Shown here: positions 8,854 to 18,007 of the stretch, piece after piece | Layout: each line of letters begins with the position of its first letter | Position numbering within the stretch: position 1 is the stretch's first letter | Assembly: GCA_023423045.1 (NCBI GenBank) | Contig: JAFAGA010000073.1 | Location: 1-64,000 of the forward strand | Reading direction: 5' to 3' | From: Bacillota bacterium | GTDB taxonomy: Bacteria > Bacillota > Clostridia > Lachnospirales > Lachnospiraceae | DNA: 64,000 bases | Notes under the pieces: generated by a model | What the model was told of the DNA's origin: nothing | The model's database searches: none | What the model saw: the letters and a program-made list of their open reading frames with translations, nothing else | Made by a program: the position numbers and the translations under genes

Positions 8854-10265
8854 TGAAGACAAATCTTATTTATATATTTGCGGATCAGCTCCGTTATCGG
8901 AGTCTGGGCTATACGGGCGATAACAATGCGATCACCCCCAATATTGATGCGTTGTGTCAGGAAAGTGTGAATTTGTGCCAGGCAGTTTCAGGGCATCCGG
9001 TCTGTGCACCTTACCGGGCTTCTCTGCTCACAGGCAAGTATACGACGAGCACCGGGATGGTCATCAACGAAATTAGAATGAGCCCGAATCATAAATCCTT
9101 TGCCCATGTTTTGAATGAAAATGGGTATGAAACCGCATATATCGGAAAATGGCATATGTATGCGGCGGAATTGGGTAATCATTATGAGTCAAAGAATTCC
9201 TTTATACCGAAGGGAGCTGATCGGCTGGGCTTTGACGACTACTTTAACGCCTATAACTTTCACCATGAATATTATGGGGAAGCAGCTTACTATCATCTGA
9301 ATACTCCCGAAAAAATCTACTGCAACAAGTATGAACCTGATGAGCAGACTGATATTGCCATCGCTCAGCTGCGGCGAATGTCCGGCAAGGATAAGCCCTT
9401 TGCAATGTTTCTGTCCTATGGCACCCCTCACGACCCCTGGATTCCCGATAATGTCCCTGAGGAATATCTGGAGAAATTTAAAGACAGGGAATTTAAACTT
9501 CCGATCAATTATCTTCCGGATAATGATCCGTATGCGGATAACTGGGCAAGACTCTCCGAGCAGGAGCGAAGTGAGCTGACTGAGTGGATGAGGGTTTATT
9601 ATGCGATGACCGCCAATCTGGACGATAATATCGGGCGTTTACTTAAGGAGCTGAAAGCGCTGGGGCTGGATCAGAATTCAATTATTGTTTTTACCTCTGA
9701 TCATGGCGAGCTCTTTGGTGCACATGGACGCCGGGCAAAAAATATCTTCTACGAGGAGGCGGTACGCGTGCCCTTCCTGATTAAGTGGAAAGGTCATCTG
9801 GAGGAAAATACCAGAAGGGATTTCGTATTCAATACGGTTGATATCATGCCGACCCTTTTATCGATGTTGGAGCTGCCGATACCGGCCGAGGTGGAGGGAG
9901 GCGATTATAGTGCCTGCATAGAAGGAAATCAGAGCTGTGATCAAGGGGCCCTGATGATGTGCACCGGCCCGACGGCAGTTTATGGAGACGGTCATGAATG
10001 GCGCGCATATCGCACAAAGGAATTTACCTATGCGGTATATAAGAAGGATGGACAGGAGTTGCTCTTTCACAATGCCGAGGATCCTTTCCAAATGAATAAT
10101 CTGGCGCAAAATCCGGCCTTCCGGCAGAAAAGAGAAGAATTAAAAAAATTGATGTGGGAGAAAATGAATAAAATCGGAGACACGTTTGAATATAATTCCT
10201 ATTATAAGAAGAATTGGATTGAGGATCGAATAATCAAGCGTACGTCCACCTTGAATGGGGATTAA
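8850..10265 (+). CDS. Sulfatase, Cys-type with formylglycine motif
   Basis: 471 residues. It starts in a 4-base ATGA overlap with the upstream enzyme, with AAGGAG just before; ATG 8853 is an equal alternative. The sulfatase signature is CAPYRASLLTG, Cys52 being the residue oxidised to formylglycine (C-x-P-x-R). Metal ligands include Asp12 (FADQLR) and the later SDHGELFGAHG. Cys-type sulfatases in anaerobes need the radical-SAM enzyme anSME, which is not in this window. No signal peptide: it removes sulfate from imported saccharides in the cytoplasm. Placement between two GH43-like genes suggests a sulfated glycan substrate, by inference. Confidence 0.9.
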   Translation: MMKTNLIYIFADQLRYRSLGYTGDNNAITPNIDALCQESVNLCQAVSGHPVCAPYRASLLTGKYTTSTGMVINEIRMSPNHKSFAHVLNENGYETAYIGKWHMYAAELGNHYESKNSFIPKGADRLGFDDYFNAYNFHHEYYGEAAYYHLNTPEKIYCNKYEPDEQTDIAIAQLRRMSGKDKPFAMFLSYGTPHDPWIPDNVPEEYLEKFKDREFKLPINYLPDNDPYADNWARLSEQERSELTEWMRVYYAMTANLDDNIGRLLKELKALGLDQNSIIVFTSDHGELFGAHGRRAKNIFYEEAVRVPFLIKWKGHLEENTRRDFVFNTVDIMPTLLSMLELPIPAEVEGGDYSACIEGNQSCDQGALMMCTGPTAVYGDGHEWRAYRTKEFTYAVYKKDGQELLFHNAEDPFQMNNLAQNPAFRQKREELKKLMWEKMNKIGDTFEYNSYYKKNWIEDRIIKRTSTLNGD

Positions 10266-10272
10266 AGGATAA

Positions 10273-12519
10273 ATGACAATGATGAGCTATAAAAATCCTG
10301 TAAAAAGAGATGGGGATTTTGCGGATCCCTATGTAATCAGGTACAATGGGCGCTATTACCTCTATTGTACGAATCGTGATATCCGCTGCTGGAGCTCCGT
10401 GGATCTACTCAACTGGAAATTGGAAGGCCCGACGATTGGGCCGGATGAATTCCCCGGACTGGTTCCCTTTGCGCCGGAGGTCACTTATTGGAACGGTGCA
10501 TTCTATATGTATACCTCCCCTTCGGGCTATGGTCATTATGTATTAAAAAGTGATTTACCGACGGGACCCTTCCATAAAATAACAAAGAATATGGAGCACA
10601 GTATTGACGGTACGATTTTTATAGATGATGATGGGCAGTGGTATTTTTACTGGGCGGATGTTTCGGGTATCCTGGGATGCAAAATGAAGTCACCCACGGA
10701 ATTTGGTGAGCAGGTAAGTACAGGGGCCTTCATGCATGGGTGGACAGAGGGGCCCTTTGTTCTGAAACGGAATGGAAAATACTATATGACCTACACCGGC
10801 AACCACTTTTTAAGCAGCGGATACCGCATTAATGCGGCTGTCAGTGAGCATCCCCTGTATGGTTATGAGGATGATCCGAGCAATCCGGTCTTAATTCGTA
10901 CGGAGGGTGGGAATGTTGGACTGGGGCACAGCTGCACCGTCTTAGGACCGGATCTGAAATCCAGCGTCCTTGTGTACCATAACCTTAACCCTGATAAATC
11001 CAGGGATCTTAATATCGATTATCAGTCGTGGAAGGGATTATGCACACAAATATATACTTCGGCCGGGTCACGGCAGGAGGCGTCCAGGGAGCCTGATTTC
11101 TTGGATTATGCCGAGGATGCTTCCGAAGGAAGATGGAGAATACTTCGTGGTACCTGGCATAGCAGAGATTCCCTTTATCATACCGGTTCAGCAAGCTTTC
11201 TGTGTGTCACTGAGGAGGCCCTGGAAGACCGCGGTGTGGCAGAGGGAAATATAAGAACGACTGGCAATGCCGGCAACTATGGCATGGTATTCGGCTGGAA
11301 GGATATGCATGACTATTTTAAGGTGTCCTTATTATCCGGAAGTAAGGTGATAAAGCTAATCAAAGTGGAGCAGGAAGGGGAATGCTGTATGGCTTCCGGT
11401 ACGCTGCCGGACGACTATGATGAAACGGCACTCCACTGCCTTCGGATGACTTGCGACAGTTCTGCGGTGATCCTCTATCTTGATAACAGAAGACAGCTGG
11501 AAGCCGGGATACAGGAGGTAAAGGGCAGGCTTGGCTATTTTGCGGAGGAAGGGAATATTGCGGTTGGCTTTACGGGCTTTAGTAAAGGTACCTCACAGGA
11601 AGCCGAAAAGGAGTTCTACAAACCTGTTCCGGGAGAAATTCCTGCCGATACCGCATTAAACTTCGCCAAATCGCCGCTGACTGCCGGCGGACAGCTGCTA
11701 TACCATGACTGCAAGTGTCCATGGTATGGCACTCCTTGCCAGGATGCACACTCCGCTTCGCTTCGGTGCGGTACAATGTCTGCGGCATTATACCATGTGA
11801 ACATTGAAGAATCAGGAAAATATGTATTGGACTTGTTTGGAGCGTTTTCGACGGCCACGGACTGGCAGATCACCGTTGACGGAACAGTCGTTGCAAAGCA
11901 GCATCTCCCGATGAAGGATAACGGGATATTCAGTATTAGTGCAGAGCTGCCGGGAGGATTGCATACGGTGGGACTCTGCCTGTGCAAGGGTCAGGCTGAA
12001 CTGGAGCACATTTCCTTCTATAAAACATCTTGTACGCTGCCGGAGGGGACAAGGGCAATTACCAAATTTGGTCCGTACGGCAAGCTTCTGTGGGGCGAGG
12101 ACGGATGGAGCGACTACCGGATCACAGCATGTCTGAATGCCATAGAGGAGTCTGAAAATGGGCAGGCAGGTATTCTGCTGCGGACCTCACAACCATCGGA
12201 AGGAGGGGAAGGAGATGATCCGGTTCTTGGAATAAACTTCTTCAAGGGATACTTTGTCGGACTGACAGGGACACATGTTACGCTGTCCAGGCACTCGTAT
12301 GACTCGCATTTACTGGCGGAGGCCGGGTATGAGCATAAGCCGGGGGAAGCTCACAGGATAACGGTTGAAGCGAAAGGGGAGCTGCTGCGTATCTTTATCG
12401 GGGATTGCAATGTACCAGCCATTATATATAGGGACGAGGCGCCATTTACGCACGGAAGGATTGGCGTCCGGACTCAAGGTATAATCTTGGAGGGTACAGT
12501 TACTATAAACAGCATATAA
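10273..12519 (+). CDS. Large GH43 glycoside hydrolase with C-terminal sandwich domains
   Basis: 748 residues. The N-terminal 300 form a GH43 five-bladed propeller with the three expected acids: Asp18 (FADPYVI), Asp112 (SIDGTIFIDDD) and Glu159 (WTEGPF). The remaining 450 look like beta-sandwich modules, with a laminin-G/concanavalin-like stretch (GNYGMVFGWKDMHDYFKVSL) and a similar repeat near the end. ATG 10279 is 9 bases from AAAGGA and may be the true start; 10273 is kept as the longest. No signal peptide. Last gene of the operon, followed by a 16-bp hairpin. Likely substrates are arabinan or xylan side chains, not proven. Confidence 0.87.
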   Translation: MTMMSYKNPVKRDGDFADPYVIRYNGRYYLYCTNRDIRCWSSVDLLNWKLEGPTIGPDEFPGLVPFAPEVTYWNGAFYMYTSPSGYGHYVLKSDLPTGPFHKITKNMEHSIDGTIFIDDDGQWYFYWADVSGILGCKMKSPTEFGEQVSTGAFMHGWTEGPFVLKRNGKYYMTYTGNHFLSSGYRINAAVSEHPLYGYEDDPSNPVLIRTEGGNVGLGHSCTVLGPDLKSSVLVYHNLNPDKSRDLNIDYQSWKGLCTQIYTSAGSRQEASREPDFLDYAEDASEGRWRILRGTWHSRDSLYHTGSASFLCVTEEALEDRGVAEGNIRTTGNAGNYGMVFGWKDMHDYFKVSLLSGSKVIKLIKVEQEGECCMASGTLPDDYDETALHCLRMTCDSSAVILYLDNRRQLEAGIQEVKGRLGYFAEEGNIAVGFTGFSKGTSQEAEKEFYKPVPGEIPADTALNFAKSPLTAGGQLLYHDCKCPWYGTPCQDAHSASLRCGTMSAALYHVNIEESGKYVLDLFGAFSTATDWQITVDGTVVAKQHLPMKDNGIFSISAELPGGLHTVGLCLCKGQAELEHISFYKTSCTLPEGTRAITKFGPYGKLLWGEDGWSDYRITACLNAIEESENGQAGILLRTSQPSEGGEGDDPVLGINFFKGYFVGLTGTHVTLSRHSYDSHLLAEAGYEHKPGEAHRITVEAKGELLRIFIGDCNVPAIIYRDEAPFTHGRIGVRTQGIILEGTVTINSI

Positions 12520-12526
12520 TACCAGC

Positions 12527-12576
12527 GAAAGGCTGTCATATCAGAACTGTAACTTGTTCCGATATGACAGCCTTTC
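12527..12576 (+). terminator. Perfect 16-bp hairpin after the glycan operon
   Basis: Arms 12527-12542 and 12561-12576 pair over 16 of 16 bases with an 18-base loop. No T-run follows, so it is a weak or bidirectional stop, or an RNA-stability element. Confidence 0.55.
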
Positions 12577-12592
12577 AGCAGTAAATAGAAGG

Positions 12593-12621
12593 TTTACGGA
12601 TAAAGAATAATGTGTTACTAT
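12593..12621 (+). promoter_or_regulatory. Promoter of hisS
   Basis: TTTACG (12593-12598), a 17-base spacer, and TACTAT (12616-12621). About 97 bases of leader follow, holding the small palindrome GGTGTCAGGCACC. No T-box features are seen. Confidence 0.45.
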
Positions 12622-12718
12622 TATTTTTACCAGAGGCTGTGATAAGGTTGAATGATATGAAGCCGAACAGCCATTTGTTATAAATCAATAACGGTGTCAG
12701 GCACCATGGAGGATTAAC

Positions 12719-13963
12719 ATGATTACACAGAGACCAAAGGGTACTCAGGACTGGTACGGCTCCAATATGCATAAGCGTACCATAATTGAAGGAATTGCAA
12801 GGAAGATCTGCAAGGCATACAATATCAAGGAGATTATTACTCCTGCATTTGAGCATACGATTTTATTCCAGAGGGGTGTGGGAGAGACCACGGACGTGGT
12901 TCAGAAGGAAATGTACACCTTTGATGATAAGGGACACCGAAGCATAACCTTAAAACCGGAGGGAACGGCAGGGGCGGTGCGAGCTTACCTGGAGAACGGA
13001 TTATACGGGGAAAGCCAGCCGACGAAGCTTTTTTATATCACTCAGGCCTTCCGTTATGAGAATCCCCAGAGCGGAAGACTTCGCCAGCATCATCAGTTTG
13101 GAATAGAGTTCCTGGGCTCTGCAAGCCCTTTGGCGGAAGTGGAACTGATCTCACTGCTGACCGAGTTTATGAAAGAGCTGGGGATGAAGGGGGCAAGGCT
13201 CCATATCAATAGCATCGGCTGCGGGAATTGCCGCAGGACCTATAACGAGGCTCTGCTTGCCTATCTGAAGCAGCATGAAGAGCAGCTCTGTCCTACCTGC
13301 AGGGAAAGAATGCAGAAGAACCCCCTTCGGGTAATTGATTGCAAGAATCCCGCCTGTAAGACCATCGTAAAGGATGCACCCAGGACCATAGAGTATCTGG
13401 ATGAGGAATGCAGGGAGCATTTTGAGGAGCTGAAGGAGCTTCTGGAGAAAATCGGTATCCCCTATGAAGTGGATACCGGGATTGTAAGAGGGCTGGATTA
13501 TTATACGAAGACGGTATTTGAGTTTGTGAATGAGGAAGGCTTTACGCTGTGCGGCGGGGGAAGGTACGATAATCTAATTCATGAAATTGATGAGAAGCAG
13601 AATATTCCGGCGGTCGGCTTTGGCTTTGGAATTGAACGGATCATCAATGAACTGGCAGCGGAGGGCGTGGAGCTTGCCCCCGAGCCGGAAGTGGAGCTTT
13701 ATGTGGGCATTCTCGGCAAGGAGGCAAGGTCTTCTGCTTTCTTGCTGGTACAGAAGCTGAGAGCGGCCGGAATCATTGTCGAAACGGATTATATGGACCG
13801 CAGCGTGAAGGCCCAGATGAAATATGCCAATAAAATCGGTGCAAAGAATACGGTTATCATTGGTGCTGATGAATTGGCCGGGAATAAGGCAAATATCAAG
13901 AACATGCAGACCGGAGAACAGACGGAAGTCGCTTTGGATCGGCTTGCGGAGTACTTCCTGTAG
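12719..13963 (+). CDS. hisS: Histidine--tRNA ligase
   Basis: 414 residues, normal for the bacterial enzyme; ATGGAGG ribosome site. It charges tRNA-His in the cytoplasm. Class II motifs are clear: KPEGTAGAVRAY, the motif 2 region FRYENPQSGRLRQHHQFG, the histidine-specific RGLDYYTKTVFEF, and motif 3 GFGFGIERI. A C-terminal anticodon-binding domain (VELYVGILGKEA onward) is present. In Firmicutes such as Bacillus subtilis aspS follows directly; here aspS is about 9.6 kb downstream. Confidence 0.97.
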   Translation: MITQRPKGTQDWYGSNMHKRTIIEGIARKICKAYNIKEIITPAFEHTILFQRGVGETTDVVQKEMYTFDDKGHRSITLKPEGTAGAVRAYLENGLYGESQPTKLFYITQAFRYENPQSGRLRQHHQFGIEFLGSASPLAEVELISLLTEFMKELGMKGARLHINSIGCGNCRRTYNEALLAYLKQHEEQLCPTCRERMQKNPLRVIDCKNPACKTIVKDAPRTIEYLDEECREHFEELKELLEKIGIPYEVDTGIVRGLDYYTKTVFEFVNEEGFTLCGGGRYDNLIHEIDEKQNIPAVGFGFGIERIINELAAEGVELAPEPEVELYVGILGKEARSSAFLLVQKLRAAGIIVETDYMDRSVKAQMKYANKIGAKNTVIIGADELAGNKANIKNMQTGEQTEVALDRLAEYFL

Positions 13964-14009
13964 CAGAGAAGATATATAAAAAGCGGATATCCGGTTGATG
14001 ATTAGAACA

Positions 14010-14057
14010 AAAACAGCGAGGGAGAGGCGTTCCGATAGCCTGTTCTCCCGCTGTTTT
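14010..14057 (+). terminator. Terminator after hisS
   Basis: A long near-perfect stem (AAACAGCG...CGCTGTTT with inner GGGAGA/TCTCCC pairing) ends in TTTT, a good intrinsic terminator. Confidence 0.7.
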
Positions 14058-14196
14058 ATGCTGTAGGGCATGTCAGCTAAGCTGGACCACACAAGCCGGT
14101 GTTGCCTGAGTTTATCTGTGGCATAAAGCATTCCTTCGGGCAGGAGGTGCATTCGCAGGAAGCGTATGGTATCATTAGATTAATGCAGAGCAGGGA

Positions 14197-14225
14197 TTGC
14201 ATTTGGCAAAATATTTCAATATAAT
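14197..14225 (+). promoter_or_regulatory. Promoter of the split sensor-cyclase gene
   Basis: TTGCAT (14197-14202), 17-base spacer and a perfect TATAAT (14220-14225), 48 bases before the chosen start. The gap 14058-14196 holds nothing else recognised. Confidence 0.6.
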
Positions 14226-14272
14226 ACAGAGGATGTACTTTGTAGGAAATGAGTGATATTGGGGGGAATAGC

Positions 14273-14998
14273 ATGCTGCAATTTGTTACCTTTGCAATAA
14301 TCTATGGAATCATGATGTTTATATGGAGCTTTGTTTATTTAAATAAAAGCAATGATAAAATCAATCAGGCATTTTTAACTTTTCACAGTGTACTTCTTTT
14401 ATGGATGGTCTTAAGTATAAGCAATATATTCAATGACGGTTCCCGGCTGGGCATCGTAATCAAAACGATCTACTTTTATTGTATGCTGAATATGTCGCTC
14501 TTCTTCTTGTTCTTTGTTTATCGTCTGGTGAGACGAAAGTTTGATGGGTTATTTTACTTTACCGTTGCGCTGAATGTCCTCACCCTTTTTTCCAGATATT
14601 TGTTTCCGATAGATTATACGGATCCGACCTTTTGGCGTTTGACGGATCCGGTGATTGCGCCGATCATGGCCTCTATCTTCAGTTTTCCGGTGGTTGTCGC
14701 TTTGTATTTGATATTTCAGCAATACAGGACTACAAAGGAGCACGGGTTAAAGGTTCAGCTGAGGTTTATTTTTGCCGGTATCGGAATTGCCTGCTCCGTC
14801 AGCGTGATATCAGAATATATGCTGCCTACCTGGTTTGATATCAGAACAAATCTGTCGCTGATGTATTTTGCATTTCTTATCTTTATACTGGCAATTTTTA
14901 TTTCGATTATGAAGCATCGTTTTTTAAATGTCAGAGCCGAGTATATCCACCGGAAGCTGTTCATGAATGCTTATGACGGGATTATTATCGTAAATTAG
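14273..14998 (+). CDS. Membrane sensor domain of a diguanylate cyclase, cut by an in-frame TAG
   Basis: 241 residues. ATG 14273 has GGGGGG at good spacing; ATG 14249 lies too close to its AGGA. Seven hydrophobic helices (from LQFVTFAIIYGIMMFIWSF to LMYFAFLIFILAIFISIM) form a 7TM sensor of the histidine-kinase N-terminal type. It ends YDGIIIVN, the usual opening of a PAS domain, then TAG at 14996-14998. The next codon and the GGDEF frame from 15002 are in the same reading frame, so the parts were one protein: one base change from GAG (Glu) to TAG would explain it. See the next entry. Confidence 0.7.
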   Translation: MLQFVTFAIIYGIMMFIWSFVYLNKSNDKINQAFLTFHSVLLLWMVLSISNIFNDGSRLGIVIKTIYFYCMLNMSLFFLFFVYRLVRRKFDGLFYFTVALNVLTLFSRYLFPIDYTDPTFWRLTDPVIAPIMASIFSFPVVVALYLIFQQYRTTKEHGLKVQLRFIFAGIGIACSVSVISEYMLPTWFDIRTNLSLMYFAFLIFILAIFISIMKHRFLNVRAEYIHRKLFMNAYDGIIIVN

Positions 14999-15001
14999 AA
15001 T

Positions 15002-15757
15002 ATGAAAATCATAAGTATAAACAACATGGCCCGGGTAATACTGCGGGATGAAAAGATGGATTCGGGCGATAAAATAACCGACTACATTGCCGGATATTCT
15101 TTTGAGGAGAACTATAAGCAGCATGAGGTCACGATAAAGGCCGGAGATCAGGAAGTCTATCTCTCTGTCACACAATATCCCATTGATGCGGCGGAGATTG
15201 ATTCGGCAAAGCTGATGAGGATTACGGATATTACCTCGTCAAAGCTGGATCTCATAAGAGAGAAGGATTTGCTGATGGAGAAATCTAATCTTGACCGGAT
15301 GACCGGTTTATACAGCAAGCAGTACTTTTATGAGCATTATTATTCGGACCGGGAGGAGCCAAGCGAGCTCAGGAGGACTCTGCTGTTTATCGATGTGGAT
15401 GATTTTAAATCTGTTAATGACCGGTATGGACATATTGCCGGGGACAGGATAATCTCTGCTTTGGGCGAATGCATTAAAAGCAATCTGGATTGCGATGCCA
15501 AAGCGATCCGGTTTGGCGGGGATGAGTTTGTGATCATTCTGGAGAACACACCTCTCGAGGAGGCCTACCGGATTGCCGAGCAAATCCGGACCAGTGCCTG
15601 CAGCCTGAACTTCCTGCCATACGGCGTGGATGCGGCTCTGTCCTTAAGCATCGGACTTATGGAGGGCTTTGCCCCGGTTAAGGACTTGATTGTCAAGGCC
15701 GACATGGCAATGTACAGCTCAAAATGCAGCGGAAAAAACAGAACAACCGTATTTTGA
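15002..15757 (+). CDS. PAS-GGDEF half of the split diguanylate cyclase
   Basis: 251 residues in the same frame as the upstream 7TM part, separated only by TAG and AAT. Residues 1-90 are PAS-like (MKIISINNMARVI). Residues 95-250 are a GGDEF domain with LDRMTGLYSKQYF, DVDDFKSVND and the intact active site FGGDEFVIIL, so it could make cyclic di-GMP if translated. No ribosome site precedes ATG 15002; translation would need reinitiation after the stop, readthrough, or suppression. No clear RxxD inhibitory site was noted. Most simply a recently inactivated or phase-like split gene, unless the TAG is a sequencing error. Confidence 0.7.
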   Translation: MKIISINNMARVILRDEKMDSGDKITDYIAGYSFEENYKQHEVTIKAGDQEVYLSVTQYPIDAAEIDSAKLMRITDITSSKLDLIREKDLLMEKSNLDRMTGLYSKQYFYEHYYSDREEPSELRRTLLFIDVDDFKSVNDRYGHIAGDRIISALGECIKSNLDCDAKAIRFGGDEFVIILENTPLEEAYRIAEQIRTSACSLNFLPYGVDAALSLSIGLMEGFAPVKDLIVKADMAMYSSKCSGKNRTTVF

Positions 15758-15778
15758 TTCGACAAAAAAATGGCTGTA

Positions 15779-15807
15779 TTGACAGAGTACCACTAAATTA
15801 CTATAAT
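15779..15807 (+). promoter_or_regulatory. Promoter of the chemotaxis operon
   Basis: Perfect consensus TTGACA (15779-15784), 17-base spacer and TATAAT (15802-15807), 58 bases before cheA. This is a vegetative sigma-A type promoter, not the sigma-28 type (TAAA...GCCGATAA) common for motility genes. Confidence 0.8.
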
Positions 15808-15865
15808 GGAAACAAACAGCAATCAAGAGACGAATTAAGCAAAAATAAACCCAGGAGGTGAGGGA

Positions 15866-17977
15866 ATGTCAGACCAGTTTTCTACTGACCCGTTATTGGA
15901 TATGTATCTGTTTGAGACTACTCAATTGTTAGAGCAGTTGGAGCAGAGCATTCTTTCAAGTGAAAAGGAAAGCGGTTATTCCGAGGATACCATTAATGAG
16001 ATTTTTAGGATTATGCACACCATCAAGGGCTCTTCAGCAATGATGCTTTTTGATGATATTGCCAAGCTGGCGCATTCCATGGAGGACCTCTTTTACTATA
16101 TCCGCAAGGATGCACCGAAGTATATCGATTTATCCGCTCTATCCGATTTGGTCCTGGAGGGAGTGGATTTCATTAAAACCGAGGTGGAGAAAATCAAGAA
16201 TCATGATCCGGCGGACGCAAGTGCAAAGGACAAGGTTGCTGCGATCAAAACCTTTCTTGCAGGGCTGAAGCAAAAGAACACGGATTTATCGGAGCCGATG
16301 CCGGTGGAAGCAGTGCCGGAGCCCGTGGCCTGTTCCGGAACGAAGTGGGAGCAGGATTATATCAACGGAGGTTATGCTTCGGAAAGCGCGGAGACTGTTT
16401 ATGCATATAAAGCTGTGATTCATTTTGAAGAAGGGTGTGAGATGGAGAACATCCGCGCCTATACCATCATACATCATCTGAAGGCATTTGCCCGGGAACT
16501 TTTCTATTTTCCTGCGGATATCATCGACGATGATGACAGTGTTAATGTCATCAGGAAAGAAGGGTTCCGGATCTATTGCAAGACGGACAGGGACTATGGC
16601 AGCATGCAGGATTTCTTTATGAAGACCATATTTTTAAAGGATATGGAGCTGGTGCAGCTGGAAGGGGATGCTGAATTTGCACGGCTTTCCGGACAAAAGG
16701 ATATGGACCATACGAATCCCGACTTGCTATTACCCAGAGAAGAATCCAGAGAAGCCGGAAAGCCGGCTGTGACAGGAATGCCGGAAAGAGAGGCATCCTC
16801 CTCCTCTGGTTCTGTCCAGAGCATCATCAGCGTCAGTGTGAATAAGCTGGACAAGCTGATGGATTTGGTCGGAGAGATGGTGATTGCGGAAGCGATGGTA
16901 ATACAAAATCCGGATTTGAAGGGGCTTCAGCTGAATAATTTTACAAAGGCGGCGAACCAATTACATAAAATAACCGGCGAGCTTCAGGATATGGTAATGT
17001 CAATCCGCATGGTTGCGCTGTCCGCAACCTTTATCAAGATGCATCGGATTGTACGGGACATGTGCAAGAAGCTGAATAAGGATGTACATCTGGAGATTCG
17101 CGGAGAGGAAACGGAGGTAGACAAAAATATCATCGAGCATATCTCTGATCCGCTGATGCATCTGGTCCGCAACGCGGTTGACCACGGAATAGAGACGGCA
17201 GCGGAGCGGCAGGAAAAAGGCAAGGAACGGGCGGGAACCATTACTCTGGAGGCGAAGAATGCCGGAAGTGATGTTCTGATTATCGTAAGAGACGACGGGA
17301 GAGGACTGGACCGGGAGAAAATACTCAGAAAAGCCAGGGAAAACCGTCTTTTGTTTAAGAATGAGGAGGATATGACGGATAAGGAGGTCTATAATCTGAT
17401 CCTGCTTCCCGGCTTCTCTACCAAGGAAAAGGTGACGGAGTTCTCCGGCCGCGGTGTCGGAATGGATGTGGTATCCAGGAATATTGAAGCGGTGGGAGGG
17501 ACCCTGTCCGTGGACAGCATTCCCGGCAAGGAGACGGTGATAACCCTGAAAATACCGCTGACTCTGGCTATCATTGACGGAATGAATCTCAAGGTAGGAA
17601 AGTCAAGATATACCATACCGACGATATCCATTAAGGAATCCTTCCGTCCGAATGAGTCGGATATTATATATGATCCCGACGGCAATGAGATGATCATGGT
17701 AAGAGGGGAATGTTATGCGATCCGTCGGCTGCATGAGCTGTATAAGGTAAGGACTGAGATAACCAAATTCTCCGAAGGAATCATCATTATGGTGGAACAG
17801 GACGACAAGGCGGTCTGTATCTTTGCCGATGAACTGCTGGGCCAGCAGCAGGTAGTTGTGAAGGCACTACCCAAATATATACAGAATTATAAGAAAATCA
17901 GAGGGCTTGCCGGCTGTACCCTGCTGGGTGACGGCAGCATCAGCCTTATCCTGGATATTGTCAGGCTGTTAAACTGA
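15866..17977 (+). CDS. cheA: Chemotaxis histidine kinase CheA
   Basis: 703 residues, with CCAGGAGGTGAGGG before ATG. Domains in order: Hpt (His51 in MHTIKGSSAMM), a P2-like region (about 170-270), dimerisation domain starting SVNKLDKLMDLVGEMV, an ATPase domain with N-box HLVRNAVDHGIE, G1 DDGRGLD and G2 GRGVGMDVV, and a C-terminal CheW-like domain. It autophosphorylates on His51 and passes the phosphate to CheB and CheY. First gene of the che operon; the stop is directly followed by cheW. No cheY lies in the window. Confidence 0.96.
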   Translation: MSDQFSTDPLLDMYLFETTQLLEQLEQSILSSEKESGYSEDTINEIFRIMHTIKGSSAMMLFDDIAKLAHSMEDLFYYIRKDAPKYIDLSALSDLVLEGVDFIKTEVEKIKNHDPADASAKDKVAAIKTFLAGLKQKNTDLSEPMPVEAVPEPVACSGTKWEQDYINGGYASESAETVYAYKAVIHFEEGCEMENIRAYTIIHHLKAFARELFYFPADIIDDDDSVNVIRKEGFRIYCKTDRDYGSMQDFFMKTIFLKDMELVQLEGDAEFARLSGQKDMDHTNPDLLLPREESREAGKPAVTGMPEREASSSSGSVQSIISVSVNKLDKLMDLVGEMVIAEAMVIQNPDLKGLQLNNFTKAANQLHKITGELQDMVMSIRMVALSATFIKMHRIVRDMCKKLNKDVHLEIRGEETEVDKNIIEHISDPLMHLVRNAVDHGIETAAERQEKGKERAGTITLEAKNAGSDVLIIVRDDGRGLDREKILRKARENRLLFKNEEDMTDKEVYNLILLPGFSTKEKVTEFSGRGVGMDVVSRNIEAVGGTLSVDSIPGKETVITLKIPLTLAIIDGMNLKVGKSRYTIPTISIKESFRPNESDIIYDPDGNEMIMVRGECYAIRRLHELYKVRTEITKFSEGIIIMVEQDDKAVCIFADELLGQQQVVVKALPKYIQNYKKIRGLAGCTLLGDGSISLILDIVRLLN

Positions 17978-18007
17978 TTGACAAAGCTGCGCCGAAGGGA
18001 GGAGAGA

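Noticed and set aside
12600..12718. T-box or other tRNA-sensing leader of hisS
   Set aside because: No AGGGTGGNACCGCG-like antiterminator and no terminator before the ATG.
14077..14274. Minus-strand frame with a Cys-rich C-terminus (CECTSCPKECF), considered as a peptide precursor
   Set aside because: No ribosome site, no radical-SAM partner, does not match SCIFF, and it covers the promoter of the sensor gene.
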